Source: Haloactinopolyspora alba
Lineage (GTDB): Bacteria; Actinomycetota; Actinomycetes; Jiangellales; Jiangellaceae
Assembly: GCF_003014555.1 (NCBI RefSeq)
Contig: NZ_PYGE01000017.1
Coordinates: 42,328-106,327 of the forward strand
Length of the DNA: 64,000 bases
Direction: 5' to 3'
The translations under genes and the position numbers were made by a program. Under the pieces are notes generated by a model, which worked only from the letters and a program-made list of their open reading frames with translations, searched no databases and had not been told where the DNA came from. Of this stretch, positions 40,545-50,704 are shown piece by piece (within the stretch, counting starts at the first letter, position 1; every line of letters begins with the position of its first letter).

Positions 40545-43500
40545 TCAGTGCGGGTCCTCGTAGAAGACCCGCTCGACGACGGCACGCGCCTGCCGCGCCA
40601 CCCGATGCTGGTCGTCCACGAACGTGGTCGTCTCGCCCACCGCGTACCCCAGCACCTGCGACACCGCCGACAGGGTGGCCGGATCCTTCGGGATCATGTC
40701 CGACGGCCGCCCGGTCACCAGGACCGTCGCGTTGCGGATGGCCGAGGCTCTGCGCCACGCGGTCAGCAGCGCCTCCTCGTCGACGCGGTCCAGCAGCCCG
40801 GCGCCGGCCGCCGCGTTCAGCGCACCCGGCGTGGACGTGGTCCGCAGTGCCGGCACCGTCGAGGCGTGCCGCAGCTGCAGCAGTTGGGCGCACCACTCCA
40901 CGTCGGCCAGCCCGCCCGGGCCCAGCTTCAGATGCGTGGACGGGTCGGCGCCCCGTGGCAGCCGCTCGGACTCCACCCGCGCCTTGATCCGGCGGACCTC
41001 GCGGACCTGCGTGTCGCCCAGCCCGCCGGCGGGCCACCGCAGCGGGTCGATCAGCGCCTCGAACCGGCGCAGCAGCTCCGGATCTCCGCAGCACGGCGCC
41101 GCACGCAGCAGCGCCTGCCGCTCCCAGACCTCGCTCCACCGCTCGTAGTAGGCGGCGTACGAGGGCAGAGTCCGGACCAGTGGGCCCTGCTTGCCCTCGG
41201 GCCGCAGCGCGGCGTCGACGGTCAGTGAGGGTTCCGGCGACGGCAGGGCCAGCAGGCGGGTCATCTCGTTCGCGACGGCGAGCGCCGCCGCTGCCGCCTC
41301 GGGCTCGTCCGCCTCGGGCACCGGCGAGTGCACGTACAGCACGTCGGCGTCGGAGGCGTAGCCCATCTCGCGTCCGCCGAGCCGGCCCATGGCGACGACG
41401 GCGATCCTGGTGGGCAGTGGCCCGCCCCGGCCCGCTTCGACGGCACGGATCGCCGCCGACAACGCACCCGCGAGCGTTGCCTCGGCAACCGCTGTCAAGC
41501 CGGCGCCGACCTCGTCGACGGTGCTGATGCCGACCAGGTCCGACACGCTGACGCGGAGCAGCTCGCGCCGGCGCATGGCACGCACCACGCCGATGGCGTC
41601 CTCCGGGTCGTCGTGGCGCTGTACGCCGGCGAGCACCTCCCGCTCCAGCGGCTCGCGCTCCCGCGGGCGCAGCTCCGCGTCGTCGCCCAGCATCGCCACC
41701 GCGCCCGGTGCGCGCAGCAGCAGCTCGGTCGTGTAGCGCCCGGACGCCAGCACCCGCGACATCCGCTCGGCCGCAGCGTTGTCGTCACGCAACAGCCGCA
41801 GATACCACGGCGTGGTTCCCAGCGCATCGCTGACCTTGCGGAAGCCGGCCAGCCCGACGTCGGGCTGCGGCGCGTCCGCGAACCACCCCAGGAGCACCGG
41901 CAGCAGCGTGCGCTGAATCGACGCCCGCCGCGAGACGCCGACGGTGAGCGCCTCGATGTGTCGCAGCGCACCGGCCGGGTCGACGTAGCCGAGCGCCTTC
42001 AACCGGGCGAGCGCGGCGTCCGGGCTGAGCGTGACTTCGTCTCCGGGCAGCCGTGCGACTGCCGACAACAGCGGGCGGTAGAAGATCTTCTCGTGCAGCC
42101 GGCGCACCTCCTGCGCCTGCTGCCGCCACTGCTCGACCAGCTCGCCCGGGTGGCGCATCCCCAGCGACCGGGCGATGACGCGCAACTGCTCGTCGGCGTC
42201 GGGCACCACGTGGGTGCGGCGCAGCCGCCGCAGCTGGATCCGATGCTCCAGCATCCGCAGGAACCGGTAGGCATGATCGAGCACCGCGCCGTCGTTGCGT
42301 CCGACGTATCCGCCGCCGGTGAGCGCGCCCAGCGCGTCCAGGGTCGACGAGGCCCGCAACGACTCGTCTGCGCGGCCGTGCACCAGCTGCAGCAGCTGCA
42401 CGGCGAACTCGACGTCGCGCAGACCACCCGGGCCGAGCTTGAGCTGGCGGTCCACCTCGGCCGGGCGGATGTGGTCCTCGACCCTGCGGCGCATCGCCTG
42501 CACCTCGCCGACGAAGCCTTCCCGTCCCGCCGCGTCCCACACCATCGGCAGGACGGCGTCGACGTACAGCTCGCCCAGGGCACGGTCGCCGGCGACGGGC
42601 CGGGCCTTCAGCAACGCCTGGAACTCCCACGTCTTCGCCCAGTCCCGGTAGTACGCGACGTGGCTGGCGACGGTGCGTACCAGCGGACCCGCCTTGCCCT
42701 CGGGCCGCAACGCGGCGTCGACCGGCCAGATGGTGCCCTGCGCGGTGTGCTCGGAGCACGCGCGCATCAACTCGGTCGCCAGCGTCGTCGCCGTGGCCAG
42801 CCAGCCGGAGCGGTCGTCGCCGTCCGCGGGCTCCGCGACGAAGATCACGTCGACGTCGGAGACGTAGTTCAGCTCGCGGCCGCCGCACTTGCCCATCCCG
42901 ATGACGGCGAACCGGCAGGGCACCGCCTCCGCCGGGAGCTGGGAGCGAGCCACGGCCAGGGCCGCCTCCAGGGTCGCGTCGGCCAGTTCGGCCAGCTCCG
43001 CCGCGACGTCGGCGACCTCCAGGCCGTCGGCCAGGTCGAGCGCCGCCAGCTCCAGAACGTGCCGTCGGTAGGCGACCCGCAGCGCGTCCAGCAGCGTCGT
43101 CCGGTCGCCCTGAGCGACCGGGTCGTCGGCACCGGTGTCCCCGCCCACCGCGTCCAGCAGCCGCACCCGCAGCTCACCGGCCGTGGGCCGGGCCGCAGCG
43201 TCGGCGACGCCAAGCTCGCGCCACTGGTCGGGGTGCTGAACCAGGTGGTCGGCGAACGCCGAGCTGAAGCCCAGTACGGCCAGCAGCCTCCGCCGGCACG
43301 ACGTGTCGATCGCGAGCTGGTCGAGCAGCTCGTCCCGGTCGGCTCCCGGGCCCATCGCGTCGAGCAGCCGGACCAGTTCGCGCAACCCCAGGTCCGGATC
43401 GCTCACCGCGCCCAGGGCCGCGACCAGGTCGGACCGGTCGGCCAGCTCCGCCAGGGCCGAGCCGTCCAGCTCTCGCTCTGCCGCGGCCGTGTCGGCGAAT

Positions 43501-43550
43501 CCCGCCTTGGCCAGCCATGCGACGCGGCCCTGGGTCCTGTTCACCGCCAT
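40545..43550 (-). CDS. glnE: Glutamine synthetase adenylyltransferase/deadenylase GlnE
   Basis: The 1001-residue enzyme has two nucleotidyltransferase domains. The N-terminal one has [21 protein letters not shown] and the C-terminal one [21 protein letters not shown]; each has a D-x-D metal site. These domains remove and add AMP on the GlnA Tyr, in response to nitrogen status through PII. The target Tyr is present in glnA of this window. ATG 43550 is used. glnE follows glnA directly in Mycobacterium, so the 29 kb between them here is inserted or rearranged. Confidence 0.97.
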   Translation of the reverse strand: MAVNRTQGRVAWLAKAGFADTAAAERELDGSALAELADRSDLVAALGAVSDPDLGLRELVRLLDAMGPGADRDELLDQLAIDTSCRRRLLAVLGFSSAFADHLVQHPDQWRELGVADAAARPTAGELRVRLLDAVGGDTGADDPVAQGDRTTLLDALRVAYRRHVLELAALDLADGLEVADVAAELAELADATLEAALAVARSQLPAEAVPCRFAVIGMGKCGGRELNYVSDVDVIFVAEPADGDDRSGWLATATTLATELMRACSEHTAQGTIWPVDAALRPEGKAGPLVRTVASHVAYYRDWAKTWEFQALLKARPVAGDRALGELYVDAVLPMVWDAAGREGFVGEVQAMRRRVEDHIRPAEVDRQLKLGPGGLRDVEFAVQLLQLVHGRADESLRASSTLDALGALTGGGYVGRNDGAVLDHAYRFLRMLEHRIQLRRLRRTHVVPDADEQLRVIARSLGMRHPGELVEQWRQQAQEVRRLHEKIFYRPLLSAVARLPGDEVTLSPDAALARLKALGYVDPAGALRHIEALTVGVSRRASIQRTLLPVLLGWFADAPQPDVGLAGFRKVSDALGTTPWYLRLLRDDNAAAERMSRVLASGRYTTELLLRAPGAVAMLGDDAELRPREREPLEREVLAGVQRHDDPEDAIGVVRAMRRRELLRVSVSDLVGISTVDEVGAGLTAVAEATLAGALSAAIRAVEAGRGGPLPTRIAVVAMGRLGGREMGYASDADVLYVHSPVPEADEPEAAAAALAVANEMTRLLALPSPEPSLTVDAALRPEGKQGPLVRTLPSYAAYYERWSEVWERQALLRAAPCCGDPELLRRFEALIDPLRWPAGGLGDTQVREVRRIKARVESERLPRGADPSTHLKLGPGGLADVEWCAQLLQLRHASTVPALRTTSTPGALNAAAGAGLLDRVDEEALLTAWRRASAIRNATVLVTGRPSDMIPKDPATLSAVSQVLGYAVGETTTFVDDQHRVARQARAVVERVFYEDPH

Positions 43551-43639
43551 GGAATTCAACCTACCGGTCAGTGCTCGGCGGCCTCAGGTCGGTGACTCAC
43601 CCCCAGCGCGATCACTTGGCCTCCCCGGTCAGTTGTCCG

Positions 43640-43999
43640 TCATGCGAGCCACCAACCGGCGGACGCGGCCAGCAGCCCGGCGCCGACGCTCAGCCCGACG
43701 TTGCCCAGTGCGATCCACCGCGCGCCGCCCTCGACCAGGCGCAGCGTCTCGTAGCCGAACGTGCTGTACGTCGTCAGCGCCCCGCAGAAGCCGACACCGG
43801 CCAGCGCCATGACGTCGTCGCCGACCCGACCGTCCGCCGCGGCCGCGGCGAGCACCCCGAGCACGAACGAGCCCACGACGTTCACCGCGAGCGTCCCCCA
43901 CGGGAACACGCCGCCGAACCGCCGCTGCACGAGCCGGTCGACGACGTAGCGCAGCGGCGCGCCCACCGCGGCACCGACCGCCACCATCAGAACCGTCAC
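43640..43999 (-). CDS. crcB: CrcB/FluC fluoride channel subunit 1
   Basis: The 119-residue protein has four helices and the FluC motifs [24 protein letters not shown] and [15 protein letters not shown]. The channel exports fluoride. GTG 43999 overlaps the stop of the DUF190 gene. It is likely to work with CrcB 2 as a heterodimer. Confidence 0.92.
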   Translation of the reverse strand: MTVLMVAVGAAVGAPLRYVVDRLVQRRFGGVFPWGTLAVNVVGSFVLGVLAAAAADGRVGDDVMALAGVGFCGALTTYSTFGYETLRLVEGGARWIALGNVGLSVGAGLLAASAGWWLA

Positions 44000-44184
44000 G
44001 ACGCGTCCGTTCCCGCGCCGGGGCCGCGGCCGACGTAGCCGACGACGCCGCGGAACACGCTCGCCCCGGCCAGCCCGGCAGCATGAGCCAGATGCACGAT
44101 CTCGCTGTACAACGGCTTGCCATGCCACGTGCCGTCCTCGCCGACGACGACGGTCAGCCGGCGCGCCTTCCCGATGAGGGTCAT
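43996..44184 (-). CDS. DUF190 protein, truncated
   Basis: This 62-residue protein matches only the first half of DUF190: [50 protein letters not shown]. The family is about 100-120 residues, and the second half (the PII-like strand set) is missing; the sequence ends in [14 protein letters not shown]190 proteins are common partners of CrcB. ATGA and GTGA overlaps tie it to both channel genes, so it may still be expressed. Confidence 0.75.
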   Translation of the reverse strand: MTLIGKARRLTVVVGEDGTWHGKPLYSEIVHLAHAAGLAGASVFRGVVGYVGRGPGAGTDAS

Positions 44185-44627
44185 GCTCGGTCACCTCCGT
44201 GCCCGTGCGGGCGACGCCGGGCCGCTCGCGCCGCCGCCCGCGCCGCCGCCGATCCCGTCCAGACTGCCAGCACGGCGGCGATCGGCGTGCCGGCCAGGTA
44301 GAGCAGCGCCGTCGCCGCTCGTCCGTCGCCGAGCATCTGCTGCACATCCACGGCGTAGGTGGAGAACGTCGTGTATCCGCCGAGGACGCCGACGCCGAGG
44401 AACGGGCGCGCCAGCCGGTGCGGAGCGGTCAGATCGAGCAGCACGGCCATGACCGCACCGATCAGCAGGCACCCGGTGACGTTCTGCACGAAGGTCGCCC
44501 ACGGCCACCCGGACGAGACGGCGGTCTCGTCGGCGAGCACACCCAGCCCGTACCGCGCCTCCGCACCGAGCACTCCCCCGGCGGCGATCACCGCCAGCAC
44601 GCCTCCGTGCCGCCTCACCCGACCCAC
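44181..44627 (-). CDS. crcB: CrcB/FluC fluoride channel subunit 2
   Basis: The 148-residue protein has the motifs [22 protein letters not shown] and [15 protein letters not shown], plus an Ala/Arg-rich C-terminal tail. It is the first gene of the crcB-DUF190-crcB operon. The start is GTG 44627. No fluoride riboswitch could be recognised in the 50 bases upstream. Confidence 0.92.
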   Translation of the reverse strand: MGRVRRHGGVLAVIAAGGVLGAEARYGLGVLADETAVSSGWPWATFVQNVTGCLLIGAVMAVLLDLTAPHRLARPFLGVGVLGGYTTFSTYAVDVQQMLGDGRAATALLYLAGTPIAAVLAVWTGSAAARAAARAARRRPHGHGGDRA

Positions 44628-44679
44628 GCCATGGGCGTATCACATCCGCGAGCCGCCGCGTCCGCCGAGGCGGGACGCG

Positions 44680-46818
44680 TCAGCGGGTGAGCGCGACGTC
44701 GTCCACCTGGAGGATGGCGTCGCCCCCGTCCGCGTCGTAGCCCACGACGACGGTCACCTCGGTGACGTCGTCGGGCACGGTCACCGAGGTCGCGCGCCGC
44801 GTGTAGGTCCACTCCGGGACCCCGGCGAACGTCTCGATCTGCTCGCCGCCGTCATAGCGCACACCGAGCCGGACCGTCTCGACCACGTCGGACGTGCGTA
44901 CCCAGGCCGACAGGTCGAGCGTTTCGCCCGGCTCGACCCGCAGGGTCTGGGTGAGCAACTGCGGCCCGAGCGGCTCCGACGTGCGGACCCACGCGTTCTT
45001 CGCCCCGGAATGCGAGTGGTTGCCGTTGCCGTCGATGCCGTGGGCGGCACCGCCCACGAAGGTCCACGCGCCGCCGACGCCTCCGGTCTGACCCTCGAAT
45101 CCCCCGTCGATCAGTGCGAGGTCGTCGTACACCTCGACCTCGGACATGGAGGAGTAGGCGAGATCACCACCGGGCACGCCGATCACCCGCACACCGTCGC
45201 CGACCGTCTCGGGGAACGTCACCGTGAACCGCTTCGTGGAGCCGACGCTCTCGCGCCCCGGGTACACCGGATCCGTCACCTGCCCGGCGACGTCGACCCA
45301 GTGACCGTCCTGGCGCACCTGCACCCGCGGACGGCCGAGGAACCAGCCGCCGCCGTCCTGGATCTCGCCGGTCGTGTAGACCACCCGGTTCATCCGTTTC
45401 GGTTCCGGCCAGGTGTAGCCCCACCAGGAGTCGCGCTTGAGCTCCTCGTCGGAGTCGTCGAGGCTGACGTCGGTGGCGCCGTCGTTCAGCGCGCCGAGGT
45501 CGCCCTGGCGTACCGACTTCGAGACGGCGACGGTGCCGGGGTCCGTCGCAAGGTTGCCGCCGTCCAGTGGGTTCGACGGCTCGACGTCCCGGCCCGGGAC
45601 CAGCTCCACCTGGCGCAGCGAGTACCGGTAGACGGGCGTGCCCGACGGCGCGCACGGACACACGTTGGACTGCAGCATCATCGTCCGGCCGTCGTCGGAC
45701 AGGAACTTCGACGGGATCGTGGCGCCGTAGCCGGCGTGCTGCTCCGGTCCCCACGGGTACCCACCGAAGTCGTGGCTCTCCATCCGGCTCCACGGGCCCC
45801 ACGGTGTCGGCGACTCGTACATCTCGAGGGTGTACTCCGTCCACGACGTGTACAGATAGCGGTCCAGCGGCTTGTTGTAGAGCACGTGTCCCTGGCTGAG
45901 CACCGTCATGTCGTGGACGATGTCCGGGTTGAGCATCTGCTGGTAGACGCGGCGGCTGTCGTGCAGCACCGGGCGGCGATCGTCGATCTTCTTCGACCAC
46001 CGCGGTTTCGCGTCCGCGCCCTTCGACCCGGCGTAGAACTGCCACGCCCGGCGGTCGGCGACCCGGTCCTCCGGCACCCGGGCCAGGTACACGTTCGTGG
46101 GGTCCTGCACCCGGTCGTTGAACGAGTCGCGCCAGTTGTTGTCGAGCCCGTAGACGTAGACGTAGCCGTCCTCGGACCACTCCCCACCCTGGCCGAAGTC
46201 GGCGAACCACATCGTGGTGAACGTGTGATCGTCGAACATCGGACCGCTCTCGTCCCAGGTCCACGTCCGGCCGCCGTCGGTGGAGGTCACGATGGTGGCG
46301 TTGGGGACGTCGTTGAAGTCCAGCGCCAGGTCCTGCACCGCCAGGTGGATCGTGTCGCCGACGCACACCATCCCGGTGGGCTTGCGGTTGTAGCCCGACT
46401 CCGCCCAGATCGGGCCCACCTCGTCGCCCTGGGCCAGGTTCACGCCGCGCAGGTTCCCCGGTTCCCCCTCGATCCGGGCCACCCCGATGTCGGAGAACTC
46501 GCCGTCCAGGTCGAACCCCTTGCCGTCGCCCCAGGCGGCGTAGAGGCTGCCGTCATCGGACCAGCACGACGGCCACAGGTCACCGTCGCTGGCGGTTCCG
46601 TGCCGCTCGTGCGGATCCATCCGCAAGGTTCCGGCCCATGCGCTGGGCGGCGCGTCCTGGATGGGGTCGGCGCTCGCCGCGTCAGGGATCCCCGCGTCGG
46701 CGCTCGCCGGATCACGGGTGTCCGGTCCGGACGCGGCGCCGCCGCCCGACGACATCGACGCGATCACCGCCGACCCGGCGACGAGAACGGCAGCGAGAAC
46801 GTGCGTGGTTCGAGGCAT
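44680..46818 (-). CDS. Secreted DUF4185 protein with carbohydrate-binding-like C-terminus
   Basis: The 712-residue protein has a signal peptide (LAAVLVAGSAVIASMSSGG), a DUF4185-like five-bladed region (WPSCWSDDGSLYAAWGDGKGFD, FTTMWFADFGQGGEWSEDGYVYVYG) of the beta-propeller glycosidase-like kind, and two C-terminal jelly-roll or discoidin-like domains (RDSWWGYTWPEPKRMNRVVYTTGEI, and EPLGPQLLTQTLRVEPGETL). It probably acts on or binds a polysaccharide outside the cell. Start ATG 46818. Confidence 0.78.
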   Translation of the reverse strand: MPRTTHVLAAVLVAGSAVIASMSSGGGAASGPDTRDPASADAGIPDAASADPIQDAPPSAWAGTLRMDPHERHGTASDGDLWPSCWSDDGSLYAAWGDGKGFDLDGEFSDIGVARIEGEPGNLRGVNLAQGDEVGPIWAESGYNRKPTGMVCVGDTIHLAVQDLALDFNDVPNATIVTSTDGGRTWTWDESGPMFDDHTFTTMWFADFGQGGEWSEDGYVYVYGLDNNWRDSFNDRVQDPTNVYLARVPEDRVADRRAWQFYAGSKGADAKPRWSKKIDDRRPVLHDSRRVYQQMLNPDIVHDMTVLSQGHVLYNKPLDRYLYTSWTEYTLEMYESPTPWGPWSRMESHDFGGYPWGPEQHAGYGATIPSKFLSDDGRTMMLQSNVCPCAPSGTPVYRYSLRQVELVPGRDVEPSNPLDGGNLATDPGTVAVSKSVRQGDLGALNDGATDVSLDDSDEELKRDSWWGYTWPEPKRMNRVVYTTGEIQDGGGWFLGRPRVQVRQDGHWVDVAGQVTDPVYPGRESVGSTKRFTVTFPETVGDGVRVIGVPGGDLAYSSMSEVEVYDDLALIDGGFEGQTGGVGGAWTFVGGAAHGIDGNGNHSHSGAKNAWVRTSEPLGPQLLTQTLRVEPGETLDLSAWVRTSDVVETVRLGVRYDGGEQIETFAGVPEWTYTRRATSVTVPDDVTEVTVVVGYDADGGDAILQVDDVALTR

Positions 46819-46988
46819 GGGCGCTCCGATCGGGACGGCGGCGGCGAGCAATCGATTTCACACCAGTATCGGCACGCTCGTCGATCCGTCAAGAGGTCGG
46901 CTCACCTCAACTCGAGATCGCGGCAGTGCAGCCAGCCGGGGCGTCCGCCGTCGACCTGCCATCCGCAGCGTCGCCCGGCTGACCAGCT

Positions 46989-47147
46989 GTCACCTGATCG
47001 CCGGGCGGCGAATGATCAGGTGACACCGCGACGCGATCGGCGCGGCTCGGACCCCTCGAACGTCACCTGATCGTCTCCGGCATCCGGACAGGAATGGATC
47101 AGGTGACGCATCCACGGCGGAACCCCGCTCAGATGTCACCTGATCGT
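46989..47147. repeat. GTCACCTGATC repeat cluster, family B, cluster 2
   Basis: Five copies of the family B motif occur. Forward copies start at 46989, 47062 and 47135; inverted copies lie at 47014-47024 and 47097-47107. The first two pairs form hairpins with loops of 14 and 22 bases. The cluster lies between the end of glnA2 and the start of the DUF4185 gene, both on the minus strand. Confidence 0.85.
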
Positions 47148-47149
47148 TC

Positions 47150-47189
47150 CGCGGCGACTCGACCACGTCCCGCGGCGACTCGACCACGT
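47150..47189. repeat. Tandem 19-bp repeat
   Basis: CGCGGCGACTCGACCACGT occurs at 47150-47168 and 47171-47189, right after the family B cluster and just beyond the end of glnA2. Confidence 0.8.
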
Positions 47190-47219
47190 ACGGAAGGCCG
47201 GCGCAGCTCGCCGATCTCG

Positions 47220-48557
47220 TCAGAGAATGGGCAGCATCTTGTTGCGCTCGTACGGAGTGACCTGCAGCCGGTACTCGTCCCACTCGGCACGCTTGTTGCG
47301 CAGGAAGAACTCGTAGACGTGCTCGCCGAGCGTCTCGGCGACGAGCTCCGAGTTCTCCATGGCGCGGATCGCCTCGTCCAGCGACGACGGCAGCGGGTCG
47401 ATGCCGAGCGCACGCCGTTCCCGCTCGGTCAGCGCCCACACGTCGTCCTCGGCGCCGGGCGGGAGCTCGTACCCCTCCTCGATGCCCTTGAGCCCTGCGG
47501 CCAGGATCATCGCGTACGCGAGGTACGGGTTGCAGGCGGAGTCGACGGCACGGAACTCGACCCGCGCCGACTGGCCCTTCTCCGGCTTGTACATCGGCAC
47601 CCGCACCAGGGCGGAGCGGTTGTTGTGGCCCCAGCAGATGTAGGCCGGAGCCTCGCCGCCGCCCTGCAGGCGCTTGTACGAGTTCACCCACTGGTTGGTG
47701 ACGGCGGTGATCTCCGGTGCGTGCCGCAGCAGCCCCGCGATGAACGAGCGCGCGACCTTCGACAGCTGGTACTGCGCGCCGGCCTCGTGGAAGACGTTGC
47801 GGTCGCCCTCGAACAGTGACACATGGGTGTGCATGCCGGAGCCCGGGTGCGCGGTGAACGGCTTCGGCATGAACGACGCGTACAGCTCCTGCGACAGCGC
47901 GACCTCGCGCACCACGGCCCGGAACGTCATCAGGTTGTCCGACGTCGTCAGGGCGTCGGCGTAGCGCAGGTCGATCTCCTGCTGCCCGGGGGCGTTCTCG
48001 TGGTGGCTGAACTCCACCGAGATGCCCATCTCCTCGAGCATGGTGATGGTGTCGCGGCGGAAGTCCTGCGCGATGCCGTGCGCGGTGTGGTCGAAGAACC
48101 CGCTGGAGTCGACCGGCGACGGTTCGACGTCCGGACCCGGCTGTTTGTCGAAGACGAAGAACTCCACCTCGGGATGGGTGTAGAAGGTGAAACCCTGCTC
48201 GGCCGCGCGGCTCAGTGAACGCTTGAGCACGTGCCGCGGGTCGGCGTAGGACGGCGAGCCGTCCGGCATCAGGATGTCGCAGAACATCCGGGCGGTGCCG
48301 TGCGCTCCGCCGCGCCACGGCAGCACCTGGAACGTCGACGGGTCCGGCTTGGCCAGCATGTCCGCCTCGTAGACCCGGGCGAACCCCTCGATGGCCGAGC
48401 CGTCGAAGCCGATGCCTTCGGAGAAGGCGTTCTCCAGCTCCGCGGGCGCCACCGCCACCGACTTCAGGAACCCGAGGACGTCGGTGAACCAGAGACGCAC
48501 GAACCGGATGTCGCGCTCTTCCAGCGACCTGAGGACGAACTGCTGCTGTTTCTCCAC
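47220..48557 (-). CDS. glnA2: Glutamine synthetase-like protein GlnA2
   Basis: The 445-residue protein has the GS catalytic motifs IGFDGSAIEGF, EVEFFVFDK, GSGMHTHVSLFEG, NQWVNSYKRLQGGGEAP and NNRSALVRVP. The adenylylation Tyr seen in GlnA is absent (ELPPGAEDDVWAL). It matches the GlnA2 branch of actinobacteria (Rv2222c), which in Streptomyces can ligate polyamines. GTG 48557 gives the usual N-terminus (VEKQQQFVLRSLEERDI); GTG 48575 is an alternative. Confidence 0.93.
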   Translation of the reverse strand: MEKQQQFVLRSLEERDIRFVRLWFTDVLGFLKSVAVAPAELENAFSEGIGFDGSAIEGFARVYEADMLAKPDPSTFQVLPWRGGAHGTARMFCDILMPDGSPSYADPRHVLKRSLSRAAEQGFTFYTHPEVEFFVFDKQPGPDVEPSPVDSSGFFDHTAHGIAQDFRRDTITMLEEMGISVEFSHHENAPGQQEIDLRYADALTTSDNLMTFRAVVREVALSQELYASFMPKPFTAHPGSGMHTHVSLFEGDRNVFHEAGAQYQLSKVARSFIAGLLRHAPEITAVTNQWVNSYKRLQGGGEAPAYICWGHNNRSALVRVPMYKPEKGQSARVEFRAVDSACNPYLAYAMILAAGLKGIEEGYELPPGAEDDVWALTERERRALGIDPLPSSLDEAIRAMENSELVAETLGEHVYEFFLRNKRAEWDEYRLQVTPYERNKMLPIL

Positions 48558-48645
48558 GCCGCCAGTCTGCACCACGCTCGTGTCGTGTGGGCAACCCCGC
48601 CGCAGCGGGTCGTACCAGGCAATGGTCCGCGCATTCCGGACGGTC

Positions 48646-49659
48646 TCATTCGTCCGGGTAGCGCAGCCCGATCAGCCGCCGGATGCGGTCCATGGTCGCC
48701 ATGACGTTCACCGACTCCTCCGGGGTCATCAGGGCACTGGAGCTCTCGCCGGCCCGCAGCAGTCGTTCGAGCTCCGCCGCCTGATACTGCATGCCCCGCC
48801 CGGTCACCGGCCGATCGGACTCGTCGACGGTGCCGCCGTCCGGATCGAGCACGGTGACCCTCGCCGGGCCGTACCACGTCGCCGCGATCTCGATGCGCCC
48901 GTCGGTTCCCAGCACCGTCGCCGTGTTCGTTCCCCTGGTCTCGCTCGAGGAGAACGTCGTCGACATCGCGCCGTTGTCGTGCTGGAAGATCGTCGCCACC
49001 GACGCGTCCACCCCCGAGTTCTTGAACGTCGCCCGAGCGTGCACGTCCACGGGCGGGCCCAGGAGGTCGAACGTGAACGAGATCGGATAGACGCCGAGAT
49101 CGAGGAGCGCTCCCCCGGCGAGCCACGGATCGTTGATCCGGTGCTTCTCGTCCGCGGGCAGCAGCTGCGTGTGGTCGGCGTGCACCGAACGCACGTCACC
49201 GATCCGGCCGTCGCTGATCAACTGCCGCACGTGCGCCATGTGCGGCAGGAAACGCGTCCACATCGCCTCCATGACGACGAGCCCGTGCCGCCGGCCCAGC
49301 TCGGTGATCCTGCTCGCCTCTGCCGCCGTCAGCGTGAACGCCTTCTCCACCAGCACGTGCTTGCCGTGCTCGAGGGCCAGTTCAGCGTTGGCCGCGTGGA
49401 AGTTGTGCGGTGTGGCGACGTAGACGACGTCGACGTCCGGGTCGGCGACGAGCTCCTCGTACGAGCCGTACGCCCGCGGGATGCCGAACGATTCGGCGAA
49501 CCTCTGGGCGCCGGCGGGCGAGCGCGAGCCCACCGCGGCCACCTGGTGCCCGTGCGCGAGCAGGTCCCGGGTGAACACGCCCGCGATGCCGCCGGTGGCG
49601 AGAATGCCCCACCGCGTCGTTCCCTCGGACATCGGGCGTCCGTCCGTGCGCTCGCTCAC
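48646..49659 (-). CDS. Gfo/Idh/MocA-family oxidoreductase
   Basis: The 337-residue enzyme has an NAD(P)-binding domain (RWGILATGGIAGVFTRDLLAHGH) and the motif EKAFTLTAAEAS with the usual catalytic Lys. GTG 49659 has GGAGGC upstream; its start overlaps the stop of the dehydrogenase-like gene. The operon with GH36 suggests action on galactose or a galactoside derivative. Confidence 0.9.
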   Translation of the reverse strand: MSERTDGRPMSEGTTRWGILATGGIAGVFTRDLLAHGHQVAAVGSRSPAGAQRFAESFGIPRAYGSYEELVADPDVDVVYVATPHNFHAANAELALEHGKHVLVEKAFTLTAAEASRITELGRRHGLVVMEAMWTRFLPHMAHVRQLISDGRIGDVRSVHADHTQLLPADEKHRINDPWLAGGALLDLGVYPISFTFDLLGPPVDVHARATFKNSGVDASVATIFQHDNGAMSTTFSSSETRGTNTATVLGTDGRIEIAATWYGPARVTVLDPDGGTVDESDRPVTGRGMQYQAAELERLLRAGESSSALMTPEESVNVMATMDRIRRLIGLRYPDE

Positions 49660-50702
49660 TGTTCGCCTCCGTACTCGAGCACGACCTGCAGCGCCGCGTC
49701 CGGCGCGGTGTCCAGCATCTCGAAAGCGGCCGGCGCTTCGGCCGCCGGGATCGTGTGCGTGATGAGCTCGGTCAGCCGCAACCGGCCCTCCCGTTCCAGC
49801 TCGAGCACCGTCGTCGACATCCGCAGCTCGTCCCAGCGGTGCTGGAGCGCGGGCGCGACACCCGAGATCTGCGAGCCGACGACGGTGATCCGGTTGTGAT
49901 GGAACTCCTCCCCCAGCAGCAACGGAGCCGCCTGGCCCTGGAAGAAGCCGCCCGCGACCACGCGCGAGCTGTACGCGGCGGTGCGGACCGCCTCGTGCAA
50001 CGCCTGGTAGCTGCCGCTCATCTCGATGACGACGTCGGCTCCGCGGTTGCCGGTGACGGCGCGGACCCGCTCGGCCACGTCGTCGGCGGCCGGGTCGAGA
50101 ACCATGGACGCACCGAGGCGGCCGGCCAGTTCGCGCCGCGCCGGGACGAGGTCGACCACGACCACGCGCGCCCCGTTCAGCCGCGCCAACTGCGCCGCGA
50201 TCTGGCCCGGAACCCCGGCGCCGAACACGACCACCGTCTCGCCGACGTGGATGTCGGCGTCGAGGATCGCGTTGAGAGCGATGGCGCCGATCTTGGCGAA
50301 GATCCCGGTGATCGCCTCCGAGCCCGCCGGCATGATCCGCGGGCGCACCCATTCGGCCGGGCGCACCACCGACGACCGGTGCCCCCAGGTGCCCCAGGCG
50401 AGCTGCCCGACGAGCTCCTCCTCCACGTCCTCGCCGACGGCCGCCACCCGGCCGACCTCTTCGTAGCCCCACGCGTCGAGCGGGTAGGACTGGCTCGAGT
50501 CACCGCGCACGAACAGCCGCCGGTCCGGGTCCCACGCGCTGTTCAGGTACGGATTGCTGCCGCGGTACGCGGTGAGCTCGGTACCGGCCGAGATGCCCGA
50601 GTACAGGGTTTCGAGCCGCACCTGGCCCGGGCCGGCGAGCTGGTCCTCCGCGTCGGCCACCTCGGCCTCGCGCGGTGCTGTGAAGCGGACGAGATGCGCC
50701 AC
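49656..50702 (-). CDS. Medium-chain dehydrogenase-like protein
   Basis: The 348-residue protein has the Rossmann loop VFGAGVPGQIAAQLARLNGARVVVVDLVP and an N-terminal GroES-like fold (VRLETLYSGISAGTELTAYRG), as in zinc-type sugar-alcohol dehydrogenases. The usual catalytic Cys-His set is not evident in the N-terminal half (SGISAG), so it may be of the non-zinc subgroup. GTG 50702 overlaps the region before the GH36 stop. It lies in the three-gene leftward operon. Confidence 0.82.
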   Translation of the reverse strand: MAHLVRFTAPREAEVADAEDQLAGPGQVRLETLYSGISAGTELTAYRGSNPYLNSAWDPDRRLFVRGDSSQSYPLDAWGYEEVGRVAAVGEDVEEELVGQLAWGTWGHRSSVVRPAEWVRPRIMPAGSEAITGIFAKIGAIALNAILDADIHVGETVVVFGAGVPGQIAAQLARLNGARVVVVDLVPARRELAGRLGASMVLDPAADDVAERVRAVTGNRGADVVIEMSGSYQALHEAVRTAAYSSRVVAGGFFQGQAAPLLLGEEFHHNRITVVGSQISGVAPALQHRWDELRMSTTVLELEREGRLRLTELITHTIPAAEAPAAFEMLDTAPDAALQVVLEYGGEQ

Positions 50703-50704
50703 GG

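Noticed and set aside
41328..43595. 755-codon plus-strand frame opposite glnE
   Set aside because: Antisense shadow of a clear glnE gene; composition is His/Arg/Gln-rich without motifs.
44628..44680. Fluoride riboswitch before the crcB operon
   Set aside because: The conserved pseudoknot motifs could not be recognised in the 50 bases available.
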